DNA of 64,000 bases from Serpula lacrymans var. lacrymans S7.9 (lineage: Eukaryota > Basidiomycota > Agaricomycetes > Boletales > Serpulaceae), in the NCBI RefSeq assembly GCF_000218685.1, contig NW_006763293.1:1857968-1921967 (forward strand). The letters are read 5' to 3'. The translations under genes and the position numbers were made by a program. Below the pieces are notes generated by a model. The model was not told the DNA's origin, did no database searches, and saw nothing but the letters and a program-made list of their open reading frames with translations. Positions 1 to 12,104 of the stretch are shown here, in pieces. Positions within the stretch are counted from its first letter, which is position 1; each line of letters opens with the position of its first letter.

Positions 1-959
1 AGCGAGTTTCATTCCTGTGTGGGGAGGTAGACCATCATAATAGAAACCTTTGTTCCAATTTGGATCAGCCATGAGAACTACACGATATATAGACATGAGC
101 ATCAACAAGAAGAAGCTGTCACAAACAGCTTACCGCTTCTTTGGGCATAACGCATGGCAATACTTCCTGGGCTACTACGGGCAGCGCCGCTTATACTGGC
201 TACCTTTCCGACACGCTCAGGATACAGCCAGCCAACCGCAAGACTCTGCATTGCACCCATTGAGGAACCCACACTAGCATAAAGTTTATGTACGCCAAGA
301 TGATCTAGCAAGCAAAACTGTGCGCGGACCATATCGAAAATCGAAACTACAGGAAACCTGGTAGCATAACGCTCTCCAGTGGAGGGATCGACGGATGAAG
401 GGCCAGTTGTTCCATAGCAGCCTCCCAGAACGTTGGTACAGATGACAAAGAATTGGTTAGTATCCAAAGCCTTGCCCGGGCCAATGAACTTTTCCCACCA
501 GCCATCCGCGGGATTAGCAGGAGTTGATGCGGCGTGTGAAGAGGCAGATAGACCCGTGTGGAGAAGTATGACATTGTCTTTATTGGGCGAAAGAGTGCCC
601 CAGGTCTCATAAGCAATGTCCACAGACGGAAGTGGAGAGGCGTAAGTCAGTGGCAAAGGCCTTTCATGGTGGTAAACGTTGTAAGATAGCGGGTTTGGAC
701 GAGCATACGGAGGTTCGGGACCGGACTCTGAGGACAACTGTGGTTTAAAGTGAGACAATTTAGGAGCTGATGAGGCGATAATGCGAGACTCCCGTGCAGC
801 GTGGGCGTCTACACAAGGAAAAGATGGGTTTGGAGATGAAGAGCCAGACGCTGGAAGGCAACTGGAGGACGATGCGCGGAGAACACGCGTGTGCGGTGAG
901 GGTATAATAGCCCGTCTCGCTAGACGCAAAATGGACTGCTTTTGAGGGGCACAATGCAT
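1..959 (-). CDS. MET2: Homoserine O-acetyltransferase, 5' part (C-terminus runs off the window)
   Basis: Acetylates L-homoserine with acetyl-CoA, the committing step of methionine synthesis; alpha/beta-hydrolase fold. Exons seen: 959-134 and 77-1 (continues left of the window). The intron 133-78 begins gtaagc and ends gtgtag; joining it restores the frame into [13 protein letters not shown], a known Met2 segment. The nucleophile elbow is visible as VGSSMGAMQ (Gly-x-Ser-x-Gly type) after the family block [13 protein letters not shown]. The first in-frame ATG is at 959; the frame is open for 21 codons upstream but without ATG. The first ~90 residues are Arg/Ser-rich and poorly conserved, compatible with a mitochondrial presequence (inference). 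Transcribed divergently from the gene at 1776. Confidence 0.9.
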
Positions 960-1775
960 ACTGATGGTGGTGGTCCTGGAGAGAGAACGGTCTCGTCGAT
1001 GGCAAGCGTAATTAGCAAGCAAGCACTGTATTGTATCAAGGCCATGGCTGTATTACAAAAGGACTTGTGTCGAGAGAATGGCGAATAAACCCTAACCAGC
1101 ACTGTGACCCTAACCCCAGCTTGGGTGTAGATTGTTCCCACGATAGGCGTGTTTTCGCGTTGGCAAGGGAAGAGAAACGAGTGCAGTGCGGCTGACCGTT
1201 GTTCTCTCTTTAGGATCCAACCTGGAACGTGTTTGTTGGGCGCTGGGCCACTTTTGCAGCAAGTCTTGTTATCCTGTGACATCGGGATATGACAGTAGGC
1301 TTGCCCTCTTGTGCGTCCTTGTGCTCCCTTGCTCGCTCCGCCAGCACGCCCTCCACGTCTGTCCCCGGCTGTTCAGATCTGCAAGCTCATCGTAAACGCT
1401 CACGTACGTCGTCGCGCAAACCTCACGGCCCCAGTCGCAGCCTAAGCCTTCTCAGTAAACTGCCGAGGGATGTGAGTACTCTGCTTTCAACGTGTTTCTT
1501 TGGTTTATATATACGTCGATCGTTCTCATGTGCCTTACTGCCAACACGTGTTTGCCTTTCTCCAGCTTTCCTCGCTCATTTACTCTCACAACGGCAGCCA
1601 ACAACGTTCACCTGCGCTCCTAGCCAAGGTTGTTCTTACTCTCTGACTTCCTGTGAAGACAGCTAGCTTAGTCTCTCTTCAGGATTCACAATCGCTGAGC
1701 GCACAGCCTCTTTCAGAAGGTTATGCTAATTCTCAGCACAACGAAGCAAGATTGCCTTTAGCAAATAAAACAACA
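960..1775. promoter_or_regulatory. Divergent intergenic region, MET2 (-) and the 1776 gene (+)
   Basis: About 0.8 kb between two divergent start codons. It holds the telomere-like boxes at 1087-1117 and, from about 1290 to 1640, a CT-rich stretch of the kind seen before transcription starts in fungi. No supported coding region was found in it. Confidence 0.5.
1087..1117. promoter_or_regulatory. Two telomere-like (TTAGGG-type) boxes in the divergent MET2 / 1776 promoter
   Basis: AAACCCTAACC (1087-1097) and GACCCTAACCCC (1106-1117) are two near-copies of the fungal telomere unit, 8 bp apart, in the spacer between two divergent genes. In other fungi such boxes bind Myb/telobox general regulatory factors (Tbf1/Teb1 type). 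Binding here is inferred. Confidence 0.35.
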
Positions 1776-4147
1776 ATGTTTGCTCCTCAACAGAATATCC
1801 AATCGGTCAGGAAAACCGAAAACAGAGTACGAATTATCGTCTCTGTGTTTAAATTCTTGCACGCGACTGACGCGTGATATTCCATAGATCTACAGCTTCT
1901 TTCGTTCACGCTCAAGGTCAAGGTCAAACGGTGAACGATTTGTATCAACCCCAGTTGGCCCTGTCCCCCAAGTTCCGAGTCCTTTGATCGGCCACGGACG
2001 CCACTCGAGCTTAGATCCTGATGTTCATGAGACTTATTCGCAGATCAAAACGTCTCCAAAACCTTCCACTCGGTCCCAGTCTCGCCCCATTTCCTCTACT
2101 ACGACAGCAACCCACTCTACCATCACACCACTACCATCAGACTCTCGAATTCATAGAAGATATCGTCCTGATCCCCTCTATGTCACTTCACCATCGTCAG
2201 TGTGTGTTTCTGAGAGCTCTCATGACCCTCACGATGTTGTAATTACTCGAGAAAGGTCCGATATTCCTTCATCTAGGCCCTCATCTGCTCGACGGAAACT
2301 GCACACATTTTTTGGCATCTCACTGACTACTCCACGTAAACTATCTTTTAATTCCCGCCCCACTTCACCAAAGCTCCCTGACTATCCGCCGCAACCTCCA
2401 CCGCACTTGTACTTCACGTCACCTCCGAATAACGTAACAACAGACCTGAATACTCCGCCCTACCCGTCGCTACATCAGGATGACCCACCAGCTCCTTCCC
2501 GTCCGACTAGTCCATCTCTGTCGTTCAGAGACAAAGGGAAAAGAGCGTGGCTTCCTCCTAAGTTTCGCTCGGCGTCAGATCCGTCGTCTAAATCAACTGA
2601 TAGCCACTTTGCATCAAGGCCAAAGTCCGACTTCATCTCCAGCTCAGCCCCCTCGCCCTCATCTCCCATCTCCCCATCTTCTAGCGCTTACATGGCTTTA
2701 CTAAGCGGTGATCATGTTGCACTGATACCTGATAGTCTGCCTGATATATTGGAAGGATCTACAATGGGGCCTACCCTAGTTGCCCCGAAGCCACTTAGAG
2801 CCGCAAATGTTCCGCAAATCATACACACACCACCGACCCCGCAAAGAGCGGCCACATCTCCTCCACGACTCATCGATAGGAAAGAAATGGATGAGGCATA
2901 TCGTCTCTTAGCAGTTGCAAAACACCAACAGTCCACCGGTCACAGACAAGGTGCGCAAGACCAAAATGTCGAACAAACTCGTGTGGAAAGAGATGGACGC
3001 TGGTCGCCATTAGGATTTGCCTCCCCAAGACTGTTTGGTGGCAAAGATCTTGACAAAGAGAAGGGAAAGGATAAAACAAAGTCACGAACAAAAGGAGGCT
3101 TTGGGTTGGATAGAGTCAGTTCTCCTGTTGACGGGCGCTCTAACCGTGAAGGATCGGTTGTTGTTGGGCCACCCAAGAATATGAGTAGAAGAATCAAACA
3201 CGGGAGTTTTGATTTTGAACGCCCTATATCTGGTGGGAGTGGATTGAGTAGGAACGGCTCAATTTTACAGCTTGGCTTGTATCCAAATAGAAATGGTTCG
3301 CGAGGGACAGTCCTCGAACGAACTACATCTTCAAATTCCCGAAAATCTCGAAAGAACGGCGATGGACGACAAACAACACCGCCATCGACATCACCCAGAT
3401 CGTATCAATCAACTTTGCCCGATGCTCCCATGCCACCCCCGCTGACTCCAAACCACACAGGCGCCTCTGTCGCTTCTTCACACGCTCAATCATTCTCTAC
3501 GACGCAGTCTAAATCGAATGTGTCCTCAGCATCTAAGCCCTCAGGTTCGGGTTTAACTTCAAGCCTGGGTCGGACAGCAGGAAAGCGTGCTCAGCGCATT
3601 TCGGTAGGACTTACACATGGCTCGTTCGCCTTTGAACCTGCCGCGCCATCTCCAACGTTAAACGAATTTGGGAGACAGGAAAACAGCAGTGGGGATAGTA
3701 GCAATAGTCGCCACAGGAGGGGCAAAGGACGATCATTAGATCTGGGACTTGGCCTGGCATGGGCACCTACCAAAATGCGAGAAGATGCTATCATGCCATC
3801 TTTCGTGAACACCAGAGGGAGAGCCAGAGCTTCCAGGAGACAAGGGCAGGGACGACCCAAAGCTGGCTCTGACGTATCAGAAATATTCAGGAACGTGTTA
3901 TCAGAAACGGCTTACGCATCATTCAAAAAATGTAGGTTATCATTATCCCGTCGGGGCTATTTTACTGTACTAAAACGCTGCTCGATCAGATGTTCACCAC
4001 TTTGACGCACATGCAATCCCGTTTGAGGGCCCAACAGGGCTGCTTGCGCGCGTTGAAAAACTCCTCAACGCCGCTCCAGGTCTCAAAGAGCAAGAAAAGC
4101 GCGAGCTTCTAAGCTCGTTTACGCGATTCGTTCAGCAAAACTCATGA
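1776..4147 (+). CDS. Ser/Pro-rich protein of unknown function with a conserved-looking C-terminal tail
   Basis: Exons 1776-1826, 1888-3931 and 3990-4147 give 750 residues. The start is the ATG at 1776: 17 codons, then a 61-nt intron (gtacga...catag) leading in frame into FFRSRSRSRS. The second intron (3932-3989) removes a run-on of low quality and restores a folded-looking end, VHHFDAHAIPFEGPTGLLAR, closing with SSFTRFVQQNS. Most of the protein is disordered, rich in Ser, Pro, Thr and basic residues, with many SP/TP sites as in signalling scaffolds. A short motif occurs twice, HGSFDFERP and HGSFAFEPA, each after a basic stretch. I do not recognise the family. The C-terminal ~70 residues are the likely functional module; function unknown. 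Confidence 0.75.
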
Positions 4148-4635
4148 TCTAGGTATATGCAGACGTATGGGGAAGCGTTGTATGCTAGATGAGTAATTTC
4201 TTATGATATATATCTCCATCTTTCATATCTAGTAGATTTGTTTATTGTGCTTGCATTTCAACATAGTAGTAGTAGTAGTACCAACTTCGTCTCTCTCACT
4301 GTAATCTTCTTCATTTCAAGATATTCTTCCCACTTTTTCTTGGTTATAATTCAACCTCTTCATGTGACGACTAGCAACATCTCCTTCCTTTTAATAGTCA
4401 CAATGTTTTCTACGCATTACTTCACGAGTTGTGTTTCTATTCATGATTGGTTCATGAGAAAGTACGAGGTGGTTGTGCATGATTCAGAGACAATATGTTC
4501 GCACTCGATTTGCTGATAATAATCGTCCATGAAAAATATATCCAAATGTGGTACAATCTCATACAATAAAGTTGTGATACAACACAAGTCCCAGGGATTA
4601 ACCATAACTACAAGATTCGATAAGTGTATTGGCAT
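4148..4635. other. Convergent intergenic spacer, no gene seen
   Basis: AT-rich 3' flanks of two convergent genes. It contains a short TAG microsatellite near 4266-4279. Nothing else is supported. Confidence 0.5.
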
Positions 4636-5474
4636 TTATGTGGCAGGCCTTAGGGCTCTTAATCTCTCCGCTAGCTTGTCATCTTCCTCACCAACCTTTT
4701 CACCTTTACTTAGATCAGCAACAGCCGATAGGTCTTTCTTCGCAAGATCGTGTTGAAGTTCGATGTTTGCCTCCTCCGCAGTTTGCCGCAGTAATGAATC
4801 GATTTGGTCTTGAGGAGTCGAGACGGCAGTTGTGCTAGACATTGCATCTTCCATATACGATGTTTGAACATCGAGGTCGGAAAATTGAGACTCGAATTTG
4901 TCCATGACAAGAGATATCTTTAAGTGTTGAGATTCAGCGTCAATGTAGTTGCGCGAGGTGTGAATTGTCCCCCTACCCGCTCTAAATTCATGCTGTCCAT
5001 AGCCTTATCCATTCCCTTGACCACAGCGGCCATGTTCCCCGTTATCTGGCGCATAGTCACTGCTGTTTCTACTCGGCTTGCAACAGCATCTATCCGACTG
5101 GATAATCTGAGTAAATTCAGGGCTTCGCTCTTCTTTCTGATGGCGTTTGATGCATATATCCGAGCTCCGTCATTGTTTCCTTGTTGTAAAGCCTGTAAAA
5201 TAAGCTGATGTGAGTGTTCATTGACAGTAGATGGTGGATACGAACTTTCTTTAATCGGGTTTTCTCGGTATTCTCGTCTTTCTGGGCTTTCTTCGCCTGA
5301 CGGCCGAGAGTCTTGGCCGTGAACTAAACATGGTTCCTCTGGTAAGTATCCTTCCCCGTATGGCTCCCAAGAAGCATATTCATACCTTAAGCTGGAATAA
5401 AGTCTCTGTGATATGTCAGATATATCCAGTGTACTGTGGAGTTGCCTGAGATGCTCACTTTCCATGTTGCTCAT
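4636..5474 (-). CDS. DID2: ESCRT-III subunit CHMP1 / Did2 (Vps46)
   Basis: ESCRT-III accessory protein of the endosome that recruits Vps4 and helps sort cargo into multivesicular bodies. Five exons: 5474-5459, 5405-5386, 5323-5246, 5192-4977 and 4917-4636, coding 203 residues, the usual family length. Splicing through the first three small exons is supported because it recreates the CHMP1 N-terminus MSNMEKTLFQLKFTAK, basic helix 1. The core carries [20 protein letters not shown] and [16 protein letters not shown]; the C-terminus has the MIT-interacting pattern [12 protein letters not shown] (MIM1 type). All introns are 53-62 nt. Divergent from the SVP26-type gene. Confidence 0.95.
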
Positions 5475-5808
5475 AATGCCAGAAATATGACTGAGGTATC
5501 GTACAGGTCCAACGACTTTGTGTTCAAGTTTGATATATGTAAGAGCTAAGGATCCACAGAACTGTATTCTGGTATCATGCCTCCGCCTTGTCACATGCCA
5601 CCGCAACTTGGTTTGACTGCTCACGTGGCCACAGCCTTCACTTCCCCACAAGCGGACGCAGTCAAAAGTTCGAGTTGGCGGTGACCCACGAACTTGAAAA
5701 AACATCAGTGTACGGTCAGAGGGGCGCAGAAGAAAACAGGCCTTGTCATAATTTCGAAATTAGTAGCTTCAGAGGTTCCTTTTTTTTTGGTTGTCCCTCA
5801 CTGGCATA
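5475..5808. promoter_or_regulatory. Divergent promoter region of DID2 and the SVP26-type gene
   Basis: 334 bp between two divergent start codons. A T-rich run at about 5779-5788 precedes the plus-strand gene. No further element is recognised. Confidence 0.5.
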
Positions 5809-6985
5809 ATGTCATTGCTACATTATCTAAGGTAAGTACAACTTGCTTATTACTTTTGCTTGACACTGATGGGCCTAACTCATCGCTAGTTATGCTGCTA
5901 TACTTTCAGCGTTTGCGTTTATGACACTTTCTCTCGGTTTGTCGTTTCTATTTGATGCATACCAGTCGCAATCATGACACGTCTTCTTAGCCAGCGGTTT
6001 ATTATACATTTCCGAGCTCATAGAGGAGCACTCACGTCTCGCGAAAGTGGTTGGACAGCGGGGTATCTATGTACGTCCTTCTTCTTAATGGTAGTTTTTG
6101 ATTTGCTGAGATGCTGCAATTACAGGCAATAATGCTTCTCCACTTTATATTATACTTCTCCGAATCGCTACCCCTACCTCAAACAATGTTCTCTGTTCTT
6201 TGTCACGTCGCGTACCTCCAAAATTTCTCCTCTACATGGCCTTTGATATCACTCACATCTCTATCTTTCGTCCTTTCGTGTATACTTGCTATCTCGGATC
6301 ACTTCGTCTGGTTTTTTCATTTCGCTCGCATTACTCAAGAAGCGAGGCATTCATCTCACAAGTACCGTGGGCCAACTGAACATATCTCCCTCGCGTTCTC
6401 TGACATCGCGACATTCTTCGCAATATGTGTATGGCTTGCCCCATTGTTTTTGTTCTTGAGTTTGAGCGCGAATGATAACGCTTTGCCCACATCTTCAGGT
6501 AAGGGATGCGCCTTTTCGGACGCTTCTTTCTAACAATTTAAACAGGAATGCCAAGTACTCCTACTTCTTTGAGACCAACCGCGCCACCCTCGCATTCTTC
6601 GCTTTTTAAATCGCTTTTCAGCATACTCCCTGTGGGCTACATATCCAACTTACGCTTAAAATCCATGCGCAAAGATACGTCGGAAGGTATCATTGCACCA
6701 CATTCTCCAAATACTCAGCGGAGAGCTTCGTCACCAATGCCATCTTCCCCCAATCCAGTGCAGTCAACAATGTACGGTAATATACGTTCGAGGACGCCGC
6801 CACGAAGCGCGACAATTCCACAAGACTTAGATACCAGTTACCTTTCTCCTGAAAATTTCCGACTAGGTTCGCCTCCCAAACGCTCTTCTGGTCCTCGAGT
6901 AATCCGCAGAGCAACCGGTGATGTTATAGGGTTAGGAACGAGACGGGTGGCGAGCAGTGCTTTGCGTGCTAGTCCAGATATTTAG
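5809..6985 (+). CDS. SVP26: SVP26/TEX261-family ER export adaptor with long C-terminal tail
   Basis: Multispanning adaptor that helps load type II membrane proteins (glycosyltransferases in yeast) into COPII vesicles. Exons 5809-5831, 5890-5936, 5991-6070, 6126-6498 and 6546-6985 give 320 residues. The joins rebuild the family signature: LSYAAILSAFAFMTLSLASG, then LLYISELIEEHSR, ESLPLPQTMFSVLCHVAYLQ, LTSLSFVLSCILAISDHFVW, and a final membrane segment after IATFFAICVWLAPLFLF. These are four to five hydrophobic helices. From about residue 176 the protein runs on for some 145 Ser/Pro/Arg-rich residues, longer than yeast Svp26 and mostly encoded by the last exon. The last intron is only 47 nt. 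Confidence 0.9.
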
Positions 6986-7363
6986 TTAGGTATCAGTAGA
7001 AGGCATTAGTATCTTAAATTTTGCATACTCCCTTTCGCATTCATGGATCATATGCATAAACGAGTTTTGATTCTGACTAGTCATTAAGCAGATTAAATAC
7101 TGCCAAACTGAATTGAAGCTTCGAAGCCTGAGCGCTGAGCGCTGTCAGTGGGTGGCACTGGCAAGCACGGGCATGAAAGGGTTCCAGCCAAGCCGGGAGA
7201 GGTATGATTCGTACACAAACAGCATAATTTCAGCCACCTGGCTGGGATACTTCAAATATTATGAATATATACTTTGTGATAGATTAACTAAAATTTTACC
7301 AATGTTTTGAGAAATAGCTGTGATGGTTTGTGCCTGACACATTGCTAGTTCTTTGAGAAGTCA
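6986..7363. other. 3' flank of the SVP26-type gene up to the assembly gap
   Basis: No gene supported. AT-rich 3' flank, then less biased sequence ending at the gap. Confidence 0.4.
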
Positions 7364-7463
7364 NNNNNNNNNNNNNNNNNNNNNNNNNNNNNNNNNNNNN
7401 NNNNNNNNNNNNNNNNNNNNNNNNNNNNNNNNNNNNNNNNNNNNNNNNNNNNNNNNNNNNNNN
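7364..7463. other. Assembly gap (100 N)
   Basis: Exactly 100 unresolved bases, a default gap of unknown true size. It falls where single-copy host sequence passes into repeats, so the junction between the two is not observed. Confidence 1.
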
Positions 7464-8353
7464 CGAAACTATCGACTATCTTCGAGGTAGCTACCATATG
7501 TTACAGGGGCCGGTCCGTCCTATCCATCCACAGCGCTCTGGCTCTGTATGAGTGGACGTCAGTTTCCAAGATTGTCTGACTGGCATCTGGAGCGAGTGGC
7601 ACATGTTACCATCACTAATCAACCAATGATTGTGCCCTATGTTGAGCAAATGCCGAGGCAATTTTAGGACAGCGTAGGAGTGAGAACGAGTTGGTGTCAA
7701 GAATACAAGCGATTCCAAAGTAGATCGTACTGGACTCACGAGAGCGCGTTTCATGCCCGTGGTGTAGGCTCATGCACACACCACTAATGTCAGGTGATCT
7801 GTGACAGCTTGTGACTACTAAAATCCATACTTGTTGTGACACTGTGTCCAGCTGGCCCTCGTAGGGGCAACCCCGCCATTCCAAGGGAAACCTTAAATCG
7901 GTTGACCATTCTGAGTGACCGATTGACCGATTGGCAGACCGTTTGTCACGTGACCTCTGACCGATTGATTTTTCTGTAAGTTCAAACTACTGAAATCAAG
8001 ATTTCGAGTCAGTAAGTCCTGTTTCTCTCATTTCACCAGCACATGAATTAATTCACTGGCACACTACATGAACTCTGGAACACCAGGCATTTGAAGATAA
8101 CAATGAAACAAATCGGCAGGGAGGAGAAAGCCACACTGGCCACACTGAGAAAGAGACCATGGACATAGAAACGACGAAAAGATGATGAGAAAGAGAGAAA
8201 AAGCAGCAGATAAAGGGGGGCAGATAGGGAGAGAAGGGGAAAGGGTCCTAGGAAATAAACAATGAATGTAACTATATGAAACATTGAATTAAAATGACCT
8301 TGCAATTTAACTTGTGTATAAAACTTCAACAACCCCCGCTAAAAGAAACCCAC
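7464..8353. other. Repeat-flank sequence without a gene
   Basis: No coding region supported. It contains the GACCGATTG cluster at 7917-7967, possibly the end of the transposon whose gene follows. Confidence 0.35.
7917..7967. repeat. Clustered GACCGATTG motif
   Basis: GACCGATTG occurs at 7917, 7925 (overlapping by one base) and 7959, with a one-base variant GACCGTTTG at 7937. Such clustered short motifs often lie just inside transposon ends, and this one is downstream of the decayed transposase-like gene. The function is inferred. Confidence 0.45.
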
Positions 8354-8944
8354 TTAAGTCTGACAGAGACAGTCAATCCGTAAGAAATTCTGGCCGTTGC
8401 AAATAACGGTGAAGTTGGGCATGGAAGGACTGAGTGTCAGGTCAGTATACAAGCAGAACAGAACCTCCCCAGTTGGTAACTCAACAACGCGCTTGGTGAG
8501 CATCTTGGTGAGTGCCTCATACTCCATTGCAAGGTCGGCCCCATCAGTGTTCTGGATCACCACATGTTTGTACATTTCTCAAATTGTTGACAAGCAGGTG
8601 TGGGGATGAAAGTGTGTCCCATTGACAAAGATTCCTTGAGGTTGAGGCCAGGGTGGGAGATCTGAAGCCGGCTTGTTGATGGTCACAGGGACTTTGTCAG
8701 AGCAATGTTTCTTCTTGTGGTTGTATGCTGGGTCTGTTGATCCAGGGAACTTAATGGTACGACACTGGCTGCAAACTTGAGTCTTGCGCTATAATAACAG
8801 TTAGTAGTTACACACCCATCAAGGATTTACTTGTTACTTACATGTTTCTTATTTGTGTCGGCCTTGACAAGTGAGATAGCAAGACAGTGCTTCCTCCAGA
8901 AAGCCTCACACCCACTTTTAGCTGTCAATAGTAATTAGTATATG

Positions 8945-9681
8945 TAGACTATCCTTTCTTTTCGGAAGGATTTTCCTTTTGTTTTTTGCATATATCAATC
9001 CTTTGTGAGGCAACGATAAACTATAACAAAAACACTACCCATCTCCGACTGCACTTGCAGGGAGTAAGAGGTACAGTGAATCTTGAAGATCGACAGATGC
9101 TAGTGAATATAGCAAGTAGAGAATATGGGAGTAGACTCAGAGGTTTCTGATGAGGAGTAAAGCGGGCATTTCAAGTAATAGAAAGCTAAAGAACAATACA
9201 TGAGTATGTAGAGTTTCTACAGCTAACCGTCTATCCCTCAGACCGAAAGAAGAATAAAAGGAAAGTGGTCTGAAGGGAAAATTAACCAATAAGAAAAAGG
9301 ATAAATATTGTACGACTTTGAAGATTAATCAGCAGGTGGGAAAGTGTACTAATAATAAGTGTTATCACGCGTGTTCAGGAACCGTATCCTCATGATGAGG
9401 TACGATCCTGACTAAAGCGTCTATTAGTATCTCCAGGCACTGATGGGGCTTGGAGCTAGTTGGCGAGATGTCTACCACCAGCCCTTACCCATTGTGCTGG
9501 CTGGCTGGGAGTGATACCCAGTCTCTGATCTGCGATATAAAGTGGTAATGATGGTTGAGAAAGCCTGTGAGGGCTATGAGAAGTAAAATAGCAAATGATA
9601 CCTCCAGCCCTAGAGCCAGAGGTGTAACGGGAAAAGCGTTTGGAAACCAAGACATAGAGAAAATAATAAATGGTCCTTACA
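8945..9681 (-). repeat. LTR-like sequence related to the young chromovirus LTR (edges approximate)
   Basis: Shares order and wording with the 629-bp chromovirus LTR: an ACAATACAT..AGTATGTA block, CAGACCG with a following AAAGTGGTCTGA, TAACCAATAAGAAAAA, and a terminal block resembling CCAAGGGCAAGAGGAGTGACGG. It is much diverged, so it is an older relative. It sits in an intron of the decayed transposase-like gene. I could not find a matching target duplication, so the ends are not exact. Confidence 0.4.
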
Positions 9682-12104
9682 TCCTTAAGATGAATTTTCA
9701 GGTCGTATTAATTACAAGGAGACACTTACACGCAAAGTTGTTTGACTTTACCCTCTCAATAATGTGACCCTCCATCTCACCGAGCTTGTCCAACAGTGCT
9801 CGTGGGCTCTTCTTGACTATTGGGCCCTTATGTTGAAATTTTTGCTGTAGCCTTGTATTGTACTGGTTGGTAGCTTGAACCCATTTGTGTGAATTGATGC
9901 CAAATGTTGTCCATTTGTACTCTAATCTCATATCCATGAAAAGGTAATACTCAGCATCAGATGAGATAATGAGGGACCGAGGGTCAATGCCGCTGCAAAT
10001 ATGAAATAATTGCTGGGACCATGTCAGCCCCTGCTTGTTGTTATTAGGCAATAAAGTACAAAGTGAGCTGACACTAGCTGTCATTGTGGTTGGCACTGTC
10101 AGAGACCCAGTTTGAACTTTGACGGAAGTTGAGTCAGCAAGCGGCTTGTGGGATGTGAAAAAACTTTGAATAGCTGAATAGCTGTTGAATCTGAACCAGA
10201 CATCCGTTGCTGGGGAAATATGAGTTTATATACACTGCCAAAGAGTTTTCCATTGACATACCTCCGATACAGCAAGCTTGTGCTCTCCTTCTAAGTCCTG
10301 TGATACAGTAGTGAGTTGTGCCTTCTTTTGCATAGGCCCTTTAGGTTCGGCTGGTGTCTCTTCACAAGTCAGGTCATGGATGTGTTTTCGCTTGGCATGT
10401 ACTGAGAGAAATTCCGAACTTGATGCAACTGGAGACACTGCTTGGCAAGATGCTGCTTGGCTGATAGATGGGACTGGACTATGTTGAGGTGGAGACTGGG
10501 GTGCCAACAGAAGGGTGGGATCAATGTTCAAGTCTTGAAGGATTGATGCCAGCTCAATGTTGCTGTTACAAGTCCTATCGAGGAGGTCCTGGGGGCTATC
10601 AGCCCCAGGATCTTCCTCTTCTTTGATTGATAAGAGACCGCCAAACATTGTAGAATGGGGTGAGTGGATGAGGCCAAACATTTTGTTACACTCAATGGTG
10701 GGGAGAACTGGCCATAGGCATGTGATGCTGGTTGTCGGCTCTTTGGAAACCAATGTATTCCATTGGCTGGCTATGCTGCTAATGAGCTGAAGGTGGTGGC
10801 TTCTATAGGTAGACTTGATGAAGGGAGTTGCGTTTCCTGAGTTGATGCTGATGCAAATATTACAGCGATGGACAAAGTCATGGCCTAGGGCTGTGAACAT
10901 CTCTATGTCACTCAGGAATGAACGCATAAGAGAGTTCCAGCCCTTATGCAACCCTTCAATATGGCTGCCATCAGATTGAAGGTCTTGATGAGTTCTTGAC
11001 AGGCAACCTTTCTTCACATGGGCCAGTTGATCAGCGTGAACCTGGTGTGGAAACATGTGAGCATGAGTGCTCAATATACTGTCAAACCTACCTTTGTGGC
11101 AGCCGCTGACCAGACTCCTCCTTTCCTAGACTATTTCTTGGACATTGAGTGATGGGTATTCTTCATGCCATTAACGATAGCTGCCAGGTACCTATTAGTG
11201 GTGAGCAGAAGTCCTGGAATTGGGGCACAGAACAATTGTCTAACTTACCTCATTATAAAGTGGAAAACATCGAGAACAACCTGTGTGCCAGGCATGGACA
11301 CATTTATAGCTGCCTGAACATGGCAGCAGTGGTCTGCCACAATCATCTCTGGTAGGTCAGCACCTAACTTCTTATACCGAAGCTTCAGACCATCTAATGT
11401 TTCTTGAATTTTGGCACTGGCTTGAGACAGGCAGAGTCTCTATGTGGTCACAATATTGATGAACAAAAGATAATAAAGGTGAGTTTTGAAACTTACCCAG
11501 CTTACAATCTCGTTTTGCTTGTTTATAATACTGAGGAGTCCTCCTTTCATCAGCTTCATGTTTATTCTACCCCCACTTGTATCAGCCACGGTCGCTTTAC
11601 TCGCAGACTTGAACATGTTATCAAGGGATAAGCAAGCACCTGACAGAGAATGGGCCACATGATTGATTGAATGGAATCACTAGTGAGTGTCAAAATTTTA
11701 CTAAATATGGATGAATGCACTGACCTGTGAGAGTTTGTATATACTGCCTTCCCTCTGCTTGCTGGCTGTGTTCAATGGATGCAAGGTAGATGTCTGTGAT
11801 GAGGTCCTCAGTAATTGGTCAATCATTATATGCTTTGCTAACATGCAGCGCAGACAGTGCCTCAACAGCACCACATGGTGCAAAGTATGTTGCACGGCCG
11901 TGCCGCTTTGTGTAACTTTGTAGGTAATCCTGCACGCGTCTATGATACTGAAGAAGATGAAGTTCTGAATTTATAATATTAACCCATAACATAGGAAATA
12001 GAGGTGAGTACTCACACTTAATATGCTCAGAAAGTCCTCCTGATGTAGTTGATGGACGAAGTCCGAATATCAAGTCATACAGGTCTCATGTGACCCCATA
12101 TCTC

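Noticed and set aside
4266..4279. TAG microsatellite as a regulatory repeat
   Set aside because: Only four units in an AT-rich 3' spacer; not distinguishable from chance.
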